This document shows, piece after piece, positions 8,651 to 18,036 of a stretch of DNA of 64,000 bases; position 1 is the stretch's first letter, and the number at the start of each line of letters is the position of its first letter. The stretch comes from Chryseobacterium turcicum (lineage in GTDB: Bacteria > Bacteroidota > Bacteroidia > Flavobacteriales > Weeksellaceae): the NCBI RefSeq assembly GCF_021010565.1, contig NZ_JAJNAY010000001.1, positions 2,336,001 through 2,400,000 of the forward strand, read 5' to 3'. The notes under the pieces are model-generated. The model made no database searches. It was not told the DNA's origin and worked only from the letters and a program-made list of their open reading frames with translations. The translations under genes and the position numbers were made by a program.

Positions 8651-8801
8651 TGGAAAGTTTATTTGAAAATTTTAACGCAAAGTTTTTATTTTGAATACGG
8701 TTGATTTTAAGGGGCAAAGATTTGCGACAAGTCGCTTATGAAGCTCGCTCCTGAAATATTTACGTTTTTAAAAAAAACTAAAATTTAATTTTATTAATAA
8801 C

Positions 8802-8830
8802 AAAGTCCGCAAAAAATATTTGCGGACTTT
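8802..8830 (-). terminator. Terminator of the SusC-SusD-GH30 operon
   Basis: Perfect 12-bp stem AAAGTCCGCAAA/TTTGCGGACTTT located 74 bases beyond the GH30 stop codon. The rest of the gap 8595-8903 is AT-rich with a short GCGACAAGTCGC palindrome near 8722 and no coding signal. Confidence 0.8.
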
Positions 8831-8903
8831 ATTTATCATTTTAAGGATTGAAAATATTCTTTAATTAGTAAAGAAGACAATCTTAATGCAATTAAATCTT
8901 AAT

Positions 8904-10334
8904 TTAAAAAACATAGGTTGCCACAGAATTTCCAGTCAATGTAGCCGGAGCTGTTTTTTGATTGTATTTAATATTAAAATTTTCATCCGTTTTACTATAA
9001 TTCTGAACAATCAAAACTGTTTTTCCTGCCGGGGTTTTAAAAGCAACGGTAGATAAGTTTTCAGTTTGTGTAGAGGCGATTCTCTGAGAATTTGCCGGAA
9101 CAAATTTTGAAGCATGAGCAATAATATAATATGCAACATTTCTGGTGAAATTTTCGCTGTCTGAAACCGTAATCGCTCCTTTACATTCTGTACATCCTCC
9201 CGGAGTATGTGGTTTATATTGAGGGTCATTCGCAAGATTCCATTCTAAAGCAATTTTACTCCAGTTTCTCATGGATCCAATGACAACGTTTTTGGTATGC
9301 CAATTTAAATCTTCATTGAAAGTCCCTTTTGCACCTGTCCATTGCTCTGTAAAATAAAGGTTTTTATTGGGGTGAGCATCGTGAACGGTACTTAAAGCTG
9401 AAATATCCCCTTCATACAAATGAAAAGCAGAGCCATCAATGTATTGATTAGCTTCCGCATCATTTAAAATATTGATAGCATACTCCGGCTTGTTGCAATT
9501 GTGATCGTAAACAACAATCTTCGTTTTAATATTGTTAGATTTAAAAATCGGCCCTAAACTTTGCTTAATAAAATCTCTCTGTTGATCTGAAACCATTAGC
9601 AAACTTGGGTTATTTCCGGGATGTAAAGGTTCATTTTGAGGAGTAACAGCATCAATCGTAATACCTTCTTTCTGCATTCCCTGAATATATTTTACAAAAT
9701 ACTTTGCATATACGTCGTAATATTCAGTTTTTAAACTTCCACCAATTGATTTACCATTATCTTTCATCCAAACCGGCGGCGACCAAGGTGCAGCAATGAT
9801 TTTAATTTTAGGATTAATGGCTAAAATTTCTTTTAACATAGAAATCAAATCCTTGTCTCTTTCCAAACTGAATTTAGAAAGAGAAGGGTCGGTTTGACCT
9901 TCCGGTAAATCATCATACGAAAAAACTTCCCCATCTAAATCGGACGCACCAATGCTTAATCTTAAATAACTAATGGAAATTGAGTTTTTATCATTTCCAA
10001 AAAGTTCGTTTAATAAAGCTTTTCTTTTAGAAGGTGAAAGTCTATTGATTACTTCTACGCTTCCACCCGTTAATGTATACCCAAAACCATCAATATATTG
10101 AAATTTCTGAGTGTCGTCAATTTCAATATTCTGAAAATTATTAGAAATATTTACAAAAGCTAATGTATTTTGCTGTTGCAATTTTACGCTTTCATCGCCT
10201 TTGGTCATCCAAATTTGAACTTTTTTATCTGTATTTGCTACAGATTTACACGATGATAAAGGTAAGAGTACCACACCGCTAAATAGCAGTGCAGTACTCT
10301 TTAAAAAGAAACTATATGATTTTTTATTTAACAT
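8904..10334 (-). CDS. Glycoside hydrolase family 30 lipoprotein, 476 aa
   Basis: Retaining glycosidase of the GH30 (glucosylceramidase/beta-1,6-glucanase) family. The protein begins with a lipoprotein signal ending LPLSSC (Cys29), so it should be anchored in a membrane, probably facing the surface like other PUL enzymes. The (beta/alpha)8 barrel carries the acid/base in TPQNEP (E235) and the nucleophile in YFTEQWTG (E330); a C-terminal beta-sandwich follows from about 400. GFGYTLTGGS near 83 and APWSPPVWM near 182 are family hallmarks. It is the last gene of the operon, two bases after the SusD stop. Beta-1,6-glucan or another beta-glucoside is the likely substrate, by inference. Confidence 0.88.
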   Translation of the reverse strand: MLNKKSYSFFLKSTALLFSGVVLLPLSSCKSVANTDKKVQIWMTKGDESVKLQQQNTLAFVNISNNFQNIEIDDTQKFQYIDGFGYTLTGGSVEVINRLSPSKRKALLNELFGNDKNSISISYLRLSIGASDLDGEVFSYDDLPEGQTDPSLSKFSLERDKDLISMLKEILAINPKIKIIAAPWSPPVWMKDNGKSIGGSLKTEYYDVYAKYFVKYIQGMQKEGITIDAVTPQNEPLHPGNNPSLLMVSDQQRDFIKQSLGPIFKSNNIKTKIVVYDHNCNKPEYAINILNDAEANQYIDGSAFHLYEGDISALSTVHDAHPNKNLYFTEQWTGAKGTFNEDLNWHTKNVVIGSMRNWSKIALEWNLANDPQYKPHTPGGCTECKGAITVSDSENFTRNVAYYIIAHASKFVPANSQRIASTQTENLSTVAFKTPAGKTVLIVQNYSKTDENFNIKYNQKTAPATLTGNSVATYVF

Positions 10335-10336
10335 AT

Positions 10337-11800
10337 TTAATATCCAGGATTTTGAGTTAAATTCGGGTTATTATCCAATTGAGTCTGTGGAATAGGCCAA
10401 AATAGTCTGTTTTGATTTAAATTATTGACATAAGGCAGAAGATTTCCATTGGCATCTCTTTGTTGTGAAAGTATAGAAATTGCTTTTCCTGTTCTTTTCA
10501 AATCAAACCAACGGTGACCTTCAAATGCCAATTCTAATTTTCTTTCTTTAAGAATTTTATTAATCCCATCATCTGTACTGGTAATGGTAACCGGAGCTAA
10601 ACTTGAGCTTGCTCTTCCTCTCACTTGATTAACCAACGTTGCAGCATCTGCAAAATTCCCTTGACGAACTAAAGCTTCAGCTCTAATTAAAAGCAAATCA
10701 GCATACCTCATTACATAGAAATTCTGATGTCCTGTGGTAATTCTCATTTTATACATGAAAGGAAAACTTGCGCTCGGCCAAAAGTTATCTGACCAACCAA
10801 CTGCAGTAGGAGAAACCCAAATGCTCGAATTTTTTCTTACATTATCGTTTTCAGTATTGAACGTATTTACGATGTCATAAGAAGGCGTATTAAATTTCTT
10901 CCAATCTGTTCCGTAAAACATCGATGATCCCCATGCCCAAAGATTTCCTGCGTTTCCGTTAGATTCAAAAATAGATTCTGCGTTGGCTTCATGACTTCCG
11001 TCAAAAAGTTGGTCATAAACGGGAAGTAATGAATAACCTTGTCCCATTAACTGAGTTGTATAGTCAATTACTTTTGTATAATCAGGATTAGGTTTTGTTG
11101 CATACACTTTTGCCAATAAAGATAAAGCTAAACCTCTTGTTGCTCTGTATTTATTTGAACTTGCCGGTGCGTTAGCTAAAGCACCTTCCAAATCTGCGAT
11201 AATTTGAGCATATACTTCGTTTACAGGTTTTCTTGTTGGATATACTTGGTCATATACTTCTTCGAAATTTTCATCATTTACCCCAATTACAGCTTTTGTT
11301 ACCAGAGGGAAATCCCCCCAAAGTTGTACACCTTGGAAATTATACATTGCTCGCATAATCGCCGCTTCAGCTTTCATTTCTGATTTTCTTGCACTTGTAA
11401 GAGAAGGATCAGGAACATTATCTATATAATTTAAAACTTTGTTACAGTTGTTAATAAAAGTAAATAAGTAGTTCCAATCTCTGTTAACGTTTGAGTTGGT
11501 AGCAATAATTCTGTATTCATCAATTTGGAAATTTTGAATATTATCACTTCCAGCATGAGCAATTTCAGTTTGTGCATCTCCGTTAAAAAAATAATCTAGC
11601 TGCCAATATTCATTACCTAAATCTGCATAAATAGTTGACATTAAACTTTCACCTTCTGCAGCTGTTTTATAAGGGGTGTCTGAAAGTGGAATTGCTCTGT
11701 CAGTTAAAGGTTCTGTATCCAAATAATCGCTACAAGATGTTGTTCCTATAGTTAAGGTTGTTCCCAACAGAAAATAATATATTGTTTTATTAAATTTCAT
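10337..11800 (-). CDS. SusD/RagB-family nutrient-binding lipoprotein
   Basis: Surface glycan-binding partner of the SusC-like channel. The signal sequence ends TIGTTSC (Cys23), followed by SDYLDTEP, a typical SusD opening. The TPR-rich body includes MRAMYNFQGVQLWGDFPLV, where the family binds and positions the ligand. The C-terminal RagB/SusD signature appears as MRYADLLLIRAEALVRQG and KERKLELAFEGHRWFDLKR. It lies nine bases after susC and two bases before the GH30 gene, so the three are co-transcribed. Length 487 is normal. Confidence 0.92.
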   Translation of the reverse strand: MKFNKTIYYFLLGTTLTIGTTSCSDYLDTEPLTDRAIPLSDTPYKTAAEGESLMSTIYADLGNEYWQLDYFFNGDAQTEIAHAGSDNIQNFQIDEYRIIATNSNVNRDWNYLFTFINNCNKVLNYIDNVPDPSLTSARKSEMKAEAAIMRAMYNFQGVQLWGDFPLVTKAVIGVNDENFEEVYDQVYPTRKPVNEVYAQIIADLEGALANAPASSNKYRATRGLALSLLAKVYATKPNPDYTKVIDYTTQLMGQGYSLLPVYDQLFDGSHEANAESIFESNGNAGNLWAWGSSMFYGTDWKKFNTPSYDIVNTFNTENDNVRKNSSIWVSPTAVGWSDNFWPSASFPFMYKMRITTGHQNFYVMRYADLLLIRAEALVRQGNFADAATLVNQVRGRASSSLAPVTITSTDDGINKILKERKLELAFEGHRWFDLKRTGKAISILSQQRDANGNLLPYVNNLNQNRLFWPIPQTQLDNNPNLTQNPGY

Positions 11801-11809
11801 AATAATTGA

Positions 11810-14602
11810 TTAAAAATTAGCTTTAAGACCGAAAATAAATGTTCTTACCTGTGGATAAGTACCGTAATCAACGCCAGAGACACCCGGCGTTGTATTGAAA
11901 GCATTTACTTCAGGATCAAAACCTGTGTAATCAGTCCAGGTTAAAAGATTTTGTCCAGTGACATAAACATTAATTTTACTCACTCCTTTAAACGGACTTA
12001 GGAAATTGTACCCTAAAGTTGCACTTTTGACTTTAAGAAAAGAACCGTCTTCCACAAATCTGTCTGAAACATATTGTGAACTTGGAGAATTAGCTCTTGG
12101 AGTATTTGTAATTTGTCCTGGAGTTGTCCAACGATCTAAAACTGCAGTTGATTGATTTTTAAAGTCATTCATCATTTCCAAATCAAATCTTGATGCATTA
12201 TAAATTTCACCGCCATAAGACCCTGTTATTAGTACATCTAAATACCAGTTTTTATAAGAAAAATTATTGCTAAAACCAAAAGAAAAATCAGGGTTTGGAT
12301 TCCCTATAAACGTTCTGTCGCCAGTATCAAAATATCCGTTTCCATTAGTATCTTTATAAACAAAATCCCCTGTTTGAGAGTCAACATGATCTATCTGATA
12401 ACCATAAAAAGAACTAATTGCTTGTCCTGGAGTAAATCTCACTAAATTAGCTCCTACAGTTTCGATATTAGCTTTATCGAGAATAGGAACCCAATTTAGC
12501 TGTAATACTTTATTATTTGTGAATGCAATATTGAAGTTGGTATTCCAATTAAACCCCTCTCCTTTAAAATTTTGGGTATTTAAAGCAAATTCTAGCCCTT
12601 TATTTTCCATATTTCCAACATTTCTATAAAAAGGTACTTGTGCTGGTCCCATTGGTATTGGAATTATTAGGTTATTTGTTTTTCTTTGGTATGCATCAAT
12701 GCTTAATTTAATTCTATTATTAACAAATCCCATATCAAGACCAACATTAGTATCGCTGGTAAGTTCCCAACCTAAATTTCCACTATCCCATTGACGGCCT
12801 CGCCAAATACCATCAGGGCCTACACGTGAAACTCTTTCTAAATTAAAGTGAGAATATGATGGAATCCCAGAAACATTTCCAGTTTGTCCCCATCCTCCGC
12901 GCAATTTCAATTCTGATATAACCTTACTTTCAGATAAAAACTCTTCATTAGATACTACCCAAGATGCAGATACTCCTGGAAAAAAACCCCATTTGTTTCC
13001 AGGAGCTAAAGCAGAACTTCCGTTATATCTAAACACTCCCATAATAGTATATTTATTATCTAGGGTATATAATGCTCTACCAAAAAAAGAAAGCTCTCTT
13101 AAATGTTCTTTTACAAGAGTTTCTCTTTTATCATCAATTACTGTATTGTAATCAAAAAAAGATGTTCCTGCAGGGAAATTATTTCCTTCATAGTTATGCC
13201 AAGTGTTTCTCTTTTCATGTATCTGATTTCCTCCTAATAATGATAAATCATGAACTCCTGACTTTATGGTATACGTTAAAGTATTCTCAATATTCATATC
13301 CTGATAAGTCGATAAATATTTTCCACCAATCCCTTTTTTCTCTCTTCCATAGCTAGTCTGAAATCCATCGGTGAATTGATCATTTGTAACATCAATTAAG
13401 TCAAATGAAACTGTAGGTTTCCAAACTAAATTTTTAAGCAGATTAACTTCCAATCCTAAATTACTCATAAAACGCTGCGTCTGAGTTTCGTTCTTTCTCG
13501 ATTGATAGGCAACAGGATTTTCCCAAGATGATTGAAATGGGTTTAGCGCAAACTGACCATCTTTGTAACCATCAATAAAATTTCCTGAAGCATCTTTTTC
13601 TCTTACCGCAAGTTGACTTCCATAGATTGGTAAAAACGAAGGTGTATTTAATGCACTTAAAATAACTCCACCTCTTGAGGTTCCTAAATTGTCATTTGTA
13701 TTTTTTAAACCTGTGTTAATGTAATTGAAATTACCCGTCAACTTCAACCAATTGGTGATTTTAGCATCTAAATTCATCTTTGCTGAAATCCTTTCGAATC
13801 TCGCAGGATCAATAATTCCGTCAATTCCTTGATAGCCTAATGCTGTATAAGCTCTTACTTTTTCATTCCCAAAAGAATAGTTTACATTATAATTTTGATC
13901 AAAACCAGTTCTGAAAACTTCGTCTCTCCAGTTGGTATTAATGCCTTCGTAACGAGGATTATTGATTAAAGGAAGATAATTTGTTCCTCCATTAGCATGA
14001 AAGTCAAACATCAAGGTTTTATATTGGTCTAAATTTAAAACATCAATATTGTTTACCGTTTTAGACATTCCCCAATAGGCGTTGAATGCTAATTGCGGTT
14101 TATTGGCTTTTCCTCTTTTTGTAGTCACAATCACAACTCCCGAAGAACCGTTAATTCCATAAATTGCTGCAGAAGTCGCATCTTTCAGAATCGTCAGCTC
14201 TGTAATGTCATCAGGGTTAATTCCGCTAATATCGAAGGTTTGAATGCCGTCTACTACATACAATGGGTTTACACTCGATGAGATTGAATTGTTTCCCCTG
14301 ATTTTCACATCAATCGCAGCGCCCGGCTTACCCGAAGACTGTATTACATTCACCCCTGCAGCATTTCCCTGCAACGCCTGTCCGACATTATAAATAGGTC
14401 GATCGTCAAATGTTTCAGATTTCACGGTTGATACTGCACTTGTAAGGTTTGATTTTTTTACCGAACCATAGCCAATAACAACTACTTCCTCAATCTTCTG
14501 TTCTTTGGAAGCAGTATCTCGCGGTGTAGTCTGTGCATTGAAATTTGCCGTAAAATAAAGGGCGGCAATAATTCCTAAGCTTCTTGATATTTGTACATTC
14601 AT
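11810..14602 (-). CDS. SusC/RagA TonB-linked outer membrane protein, short form
   Basis: TonB-dependent importer that works with the SusD lipoprotein to bring oligosaccharides across the outer membrane. After a signal peptide (cleavage near NAQ, residue 24) the TonB box-like EEVVVIGYGSVKK comes almost at once. The plug domain follows (KIRGNNS, PLYVVDGI, ILKDATSAAIYG) and then a 22-strand barrel to the C-terminal FGLKANF with terminal phenylalanine. At 930 residues it lacks the roughly 80-residue carboxypeptidase-D-like regulatory domain that most SusC proteins carry before the plug. A TonB box is present, so it should be functional. Confidence 0.92.
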   Translation of the reverse strand: MNVQISRSLGIIAALYFTANFNAQTTPRDTASKEQKIEEVVVIGYGSVKKSNLTSAVSTVKSETFDDRPIYNVGQALQGNAAGVNVIQSSGKPGAAIDVKIRGNNSISSSVNPLYVVDGIQTFDISGINPDDITELTILKDATSAAIYGINGSSGVVIVTTKRGKANKPQLAFNAYWGMSKTVNNIDVLNLDQYKTLMFDFHANGGTNYLPLINNPRYEGINTNWRDEVFRTGFDQNYNVNYSFGNEKVRAYTALGYQGIDGIIDPARFERISAKMNLDAKITNWLKLTGNFNYINTGLKNTNDNLGTSRGGVILSALNTPSFLPIYGSQLAVREKDASGNFIDGYKDGQFALNPFQSSWENPVAYQSRKNETQTQRFMSNLGLEVNLLKNLVWKPTVSFDLIDVTNDQFTDGFQTSYGREKKGIGGKYLSTYQDMNIENTLTYTIKSGVHDLSLLGGNQIHEKRNTWHNYEGNNFPAGTSFFDYNTVIDDKRETLVKEHLRELSFFGRALYTLDNKYTIMGVFRYNGSSALAPGNKWGFFPGVSASWVVSNEEFLSESKVISELKLRGGWGQTGNVSGIPSYSHFNLERVSRVGPDGIWRGRQWDSGNLGWELTSDTNVGLDMGFVNNRIKLSIDAYQRKTNNLIIPIPMGPAQVPFYRNVGNMENKGLEFALNTQNFKGEGFNWNTNFNIAFTNNKVLQLNWVPILDKANIETVGANLVRFTPGQAISSFYGYQIDHVDSQTGDFVYKDTNGNGYFDTGDRTFIGNPNPDFSFGFSNNFSYKNWYLDVLITGSYGGEIYNASRFDLEMMNDFKNQSTAVLDRWTTPGQITNTPRANSPSSQYVSDRFVEDGSFLKVKSATLGYNFLSPFKGVSKINVYVTGQNLLTWTDYTGFDPEVNAFNTTPGVSGVDYGTYPQVRTFIFGLKANF

Positions 14603-14624
14603 ATACAGTTAAGTTTTTTTTAAT

Positions 14625-14637
14625 TCTCAAATTGAGA
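14625..14637. promoter_or_regulatory. Candidate operator palindrome between the divergent transporter genes
   Basis: TCTCAAATTGAGA is a perfect 6-1-6 palindrome 22 bases upstream of the susC start, in the leader or promoter. A 15-base direct repeat TTTTTTTAATAATTA lies further up (about 14653 and 14672). The Nudix-type regulator encoded at 15990 is the obvious candidate binder, but this is inference. Confidence 0.4.
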
Positions 14638-14701
14638 CAATAAAAATATATATTTTTTTTAATAATTAACATTTTTTTAATAATTATTTTAATATTTCCA
14701 C

Positions 14702-14709
14702 TATTTTTG
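14702..14709 (+). promoter_or_regulatory. Possible -7 element of the MFS transporter gene
   Basis: TATTTTTG fits the TAnnTTTG consensus and would give a leader of about 65 bases before the start at 14783. No -33 TTG is evident. Confidence 0.35.
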
Positions 14710-14782
14710 AGCTTCTAAAGTGAAAAACAGAATAGGTTTATCAATTAATTGTTAATAAAACCTATAAAAATAAATTCCCAAA

Positions 14783-15967
14783 ATGAACGTTAAGCAGCCC
14801 AATATCTCTCTTCCATTGAAGCTTACTTTCCTTATTTTCTCAATGGTTTTGAATTGCATAGGGATTGTAATTATTCAGCTTTCAGAGCAGAAAATAACCT
14901 ACGATAAGCTTGGTTTTTTAGATTCTTTCAAAGATTTACCGAATGCTCTATTTTCACTTTTCGTCGTAAATTTTATCAGCAGATTCGGAACAAAAAAGTC
15001 CTTAATTTTTGCTTTAATGCTTGTTGGAATTTGCTCGTTATTTTTACCTTTTGTAGAAGTTTTTTGGTTTTATAAGCTATGGTTTGCCATTATCGGAGCT
15101 TGTTTTGCGATAGGAAAAATCTGTGTGTACGGTATTATTAGAAACAATATGACCGAAGAAAAGTCATTAGCTAAAACAATGAATAGTGTAGAAGCGTCTT
15201 TCATGATTGGTATTTTTACGGTTAATACAGGTTTTGGATGGCTAATTTCCAGTCAATTTGGAGAATATTGGAAATTTGGGTTTATGTTTATCTCTTTGAT
15301 TTCTTTTATTACCGTTTATCTTTTTATGAAAATTAAAATTGCTGAACCTCAAAATAAAAGCACCAGAATTTTCCCTGATCTATCAGGATTTGGTAAAAAA
15401 ACATTTATCCTTTTTTTTGGAGTAAGCTTTTTTATTATTTTCATCGAACAAAGTTTTAATTCTTGGCTTCCAGCGTTTTACAAAGATCATTTGAAAGTCA
15501 ATTCTTTCTTTGCACTTCAGGCATCTTCATTTTTAGCGCTCTTTTCGTACACCGGAAGAACAATTACCTCAAAGATTATTCAGCGTTTTCCGCTGTCAAA
15601 ATATTTTATGACATGTGTAATGATGATTGTTTTTTTATTGATTATTACTTCAGTCATTCAATTTTATTTTAGCGAAAATGCAAGGGTTTTATTATTCATG
15701 TTTCCTATCATCGGCTTGTTCCTTGCCCCACTCTATCCGCTAATTAACTCAAAAATGATTGCAAAAATTGATAAAGATAAAATCAATGCTTTTACTTCTT
15801 TAATCGTTATTGTATCTGCGGTAAGCAGTTCTATAAATTCAATTTCGATTTCAATACTATTTAAATATCAGATGCTTACCTATTATTCTCTCTATATTTT
15901 GGGAGCTGTAATGATGGTTTCTGTTTTGGCATATTCTTATTTTAAACTTAGCTCTAATAAAATTTAA
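14783..15967 (+). CDS. Major facilitator superfamily transporter, 394 aa
   Basis: Inner-membrane transporter with about 12 hydrophobic segments in two halves. The N-terminal half has FGTKKSLIFALMLVGICSLFLPF, a recognisable loop 2-3 region, and the central cytoplasmic loop lies near residues 190-205. It is divergent from the SusC-SusD-GH30 operon and is followed after 22 bases by a regulator, so it most likely imports the sugar released by the GH30 enzyme. The substrate is inferred from neighbours only; it could also be an unrelated solute transporter. Confidence 0.8.
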   Translation: MNVKQPNISLPLKLTFLIFSMVLNCIGIVIIQLSEQKITYDKLGFLDSFKDLPNALFSLFVVNFISRFGTKKSLIFALMLVGICSLFLPFVEVFWFYKLWFAIIGACFAIGKICVYGIIRNNMTEEKSLAKTMNSVEASFMIGIFTVNTGFGWLISSQFGEYWKFGFMFISLISFITVYLFMKIKIAEPQNKSTRIFPDLSGFGKKTFILFFGVSFFIIFIEQSFNSWLPAFYKDHLKVNSFFALQASSFLALFSYTGRTITSKIIQRFPLSKYFMTCVMMIVFLLIITSVIQFYFSENARVLLFMFPIIGLFLAPLYPLINSKMIAKIDKDKINAFTSLIVIVSAVSSSINSISISILFKYQMLTYYSLYILGAVMMVSVLAYSYFKLSSNKI

Positions 15968-15989
15968 AAAATAATTTTATTTTTACCCC

Positions 15990-16730
15990 ATGAAAACTGA
16001 TCACAATAAAAACATAGAGACCCTAAAAGAACTTATTGATAGCAAAGACCTTATTCCCAATGTATCTGTCGACTGTACCATTTTTGGCTTTCACGATAAT
16101 ATCCTTAAAGTTTTATTATTAAAATACCACGACCTTAATTTATATTCTCTTCCGGGCGGATTTGTTTTTATTGATGAAGATTTAAGGGAAGCGGCTGATC
16201 GTGTTTTGTATGAAAGAACACATCTTAAAGGATTGTTTCTGGAGCAGTTTCATACGTTTGGAAGACTCAACAGAACGGCAAATAATGTACACAAAACATT
16301 AATCAACAACAAAGGTTTGGATGTTCCTAAAGATCATTGGATTTTACAAAGATTCATCACTGTTGGATATTGTAGCCTCATAGATTTCACCGTGGCCAAT
16401 ACTTTTCCTGATGCTTTTAATGAATCTTGTGCTTGGTTTGAAGTCAATAAACTTCCAGAAATGGCGTTTGATCACGACAGAGTGATTGCTGAAGGACTAG
16501 AATATCTACGTAAAAACATCGATACTCAGGTTGCAGCAAGCAATTTACTACCCGAAAAGTTCACCATGAAAGATTTACAATCGTTGTATGAAACAATATT
16601 AGGTGAAAAATTCAGACGTAACAATTTCCAACGTAAAATACTAAGCACTAATTCCTTAGAAAGGATGGAGAAATTATTCGATGGCTCTGCAAACAAGGCA
16701 CCTTATCTCTATAAATTCATTGCAGAGTAG
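15990..16730 (+). CDS. Nudix-domain transcriptional regulator, NrtR/AraR-like
   Basis: Sugar- or metabolite-sensing repressor. Residues 20-165 form a Nudix fold (SVDCTIFGFHDNILKVLLLKYHD, then LPGGFVF). The Nudix box is degenerate: the catalytic REUxEE core has become ADRVLYERTH, so hydrolysis is unlikely and the domain should act as a ligand sensor. The C-terminal part (about 175-246; FTMKDLQSLYETILGEKFRRNNFQRKI) is a winged helix. Proteins of this layout regulate arabinose genes in Bacteroides (AraR) and NAD genes elsewhere (NrtR). Its place in this locus points to control of the sugar genes. Confidence 0.82.
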   Translation: MKTDHNKNIETLKELIDSKDLIPNVSVDCTIFGFHDNILKVLLLKYHDLNLYSLPGGFVFIDEDLREAADRVLYERTHLKGLFLEQFHTFGRLNRTANNVHKTLINNKGLDVPKDHWILQRFITVGYCSLIDFTVANTFPDAFNESCAWFEVNKLPEMAFDHDRVIAEGLEYLRKNIDTQVAASNLLPEKFTMKDLQSLYETILGEKFRRNNFQRKILSTNSLERMEKLFDGSANKAPYLYKFIAE

Positions 16731-16802
16731 TTTTTTCTCTCTTTGAAAAAATTTTCTTTTCAGCATTCCGAAAAAATCCTATTTTTAGGAAAATTAAATT
16801 AC

Positions 16803-17981
16803 ATGTCATATTATCCTCTTACCAGCATCCCCGATTATTACGGAATAGATGCTTTACTTACCGAAGAACACAAGCTTATCCGTCAATCTGTAAGAGATTG
16901 GGTAGAGAGTTTTGTAATGCCGAATATTGATGAAGCAGCTCAAAATCATACCGATTTGCCTAATCTGATGAAAGAATTGGGGAAAATTGGGGCTTTAGGA
17001 CCTTATATTCCTGAAGAATACGGCGGTTCTGGCTTAGATCAGATTTCTTACGGTTTGATTATGCAGGAATTGGAAAGAGGAGATTCTGCGGTACGTTCTG
17101 CGGCTTCTGTACAGAGTTCTTTGGTGATGTTCCCGATCAACGAGTTCGGTTCTGAAGAGCAAAAAAGAAAATACTTACCCAAGCTGGCTTCTGGTGAGAT
17201 GATTGGATCTTTTGGCCTTACTGAGCCTAATCACGGGTCTGATCCTAGTTCTATGGAAACTTATTTTAAAGATATGGGAGATCATTATCTTTTGAATGGA
17301 GCGAAAATGTGGATTACCAATTCTCCATTGTGCGATATTGCAGTAATTTGGGCTAAAAATGAAGAAGGAAAAGTACAAGGATTGATCGTTGAAAGAGGAA
17401 TGGAAGGTTTCACTACTCCGGAAACTCATAACAAATGGAGCTTAAGAGCATCTAAAACTGGTGAGTTGGTTTTCAATGATGTGAAAGTACCTAAAGAAAA
17501 CTTATTGCCAAATGTTACAGGATTAAAAGGACCTTTATCTTGTCTAAATTCTGCGAGATATGGAATTTCTTGGGGAGTAATCGGAGCGGCAATTGATTGT
17601 TATTGTACTGCAGTTCAATACTCTAAAGAAAGGAAACAGTTCGGAAAACAAATCGGTGGATTCCAGTTACAACAGAAAAAATTGGCTGAGTTTTTAACCG
17701 AAATCACTAAGGCTCAGTTGCTTTGTTTACAATTAGGAAACTTGAAAAACGACCATAAAGCAAGTCCGGCGCAGATTTCTATGGCCAAAAGAAACAATGT
17801 AAAAATGGCGATTGATATTGCTAGAGAATCTAGACAAATTCTTGGCGGAATGGGAATTATGGGTGAATTCCCGATGATGCGTCATGCTGCAAACTTAGAG
17901 TCAGTGATTACGTATGAAGGAACACACGATGTTCATTTGTTGATTACAGGTCTTGATATTACAGGAATTAACGCTTTTTAA
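16803..17981 (+). CDS. Acyl-CoA dehydrogenase, glutaryl-CoA dehydrogenase-like
   Basis: FAD enzyme of the acyl-CoA dehydrogenase family. The N-terminal helical domain, the beta domain (FGLTEPNHGSDP, W-I-T-N-S) and the C-terminal helical domain are all present. The putative catalytic base is E372 in ITYEGTHDVH, the position used in glutaryl-CoA and short-chain dehydrogenases. Many features (PEEYGGSGLDQISYG, KQFGKQIGGFQLQQKKLAEF) match GcdH, which oxidises and decarboxylates glutaryl-CoA in lysine breakdown. I chose the ATG at 16803 (392 aa); an upstream TTG at 16743 adds an unconserved leader. Substrate assignment is probable, not proven. Confidence 0.82.
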   Translation: MSYYPLTSIPDYYGIDALLTEEHKLIRQSVRDWVESFVMPNIDEAAQNHTDLPNLMKELGKIGALGPYIPEEYGGSGLDQISYGLIMQELERGDSAVRSAASVQSSLVMFPINEFGSEEQKRKYLPKLASGEMIGSFGLTEPNHGSDPSSMETYFKDMGDHYLLNGAKMWITNSPLCDIAVIWAKNEEGKVQGLIVERGMEGFTTPETHNKWSLRASKTGELVFNDVKVPKENLLPNVTGLKGPLSCLNSARYGISWGVIGAAIDCYCTAVQYSKERKQFGKQIGGFQLQQKKLAEFLTEITKAQLLCLQLGNLKNDHKASPAQISMAKRNNVKMAIDIARESRQILGGMGIMGEFPMMRHAANLESVITYEGTHDVHLLITGLDITGINAF

Positions 17982-17994
17982 AATAAATTTATTC

Positions 17995-18034
17995 AAAACC
18001 TCCCAAATTTCTAAAAATCTGGGAGGTTTTATAA
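17995..18034. terminator. Bidirectional terminator between convergent genes
   Basis: Stem AAAACCTCCCA/TGGGAGGTTTT, placed between the acyl-CoA dehydrogenase and the nuclease operon. Confidence 0.85.
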
Positions 18035-18036
18035 TT

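Noticed and set aside
8690..8780. Possible small RNA or riboswitch in the gap after fabI
   Set aside because: Only a short GCGACAAGTCGC palindrome and AT-rich sequence; no conserved riboswitch core could be recognised.
13072..13356. Plus-strand frame inside the SusC gene
   Set aside because: Shadow in an AT-rich barrel region; no start signals.
16743..16802. Upstream TTG start extending the acyl-CoA dehydrogenase by 20 residues
   Set aside because: The family begins at the downstream ATG and the extra residues are unlike any acyl-CoA dehydrogenase N-terminus.
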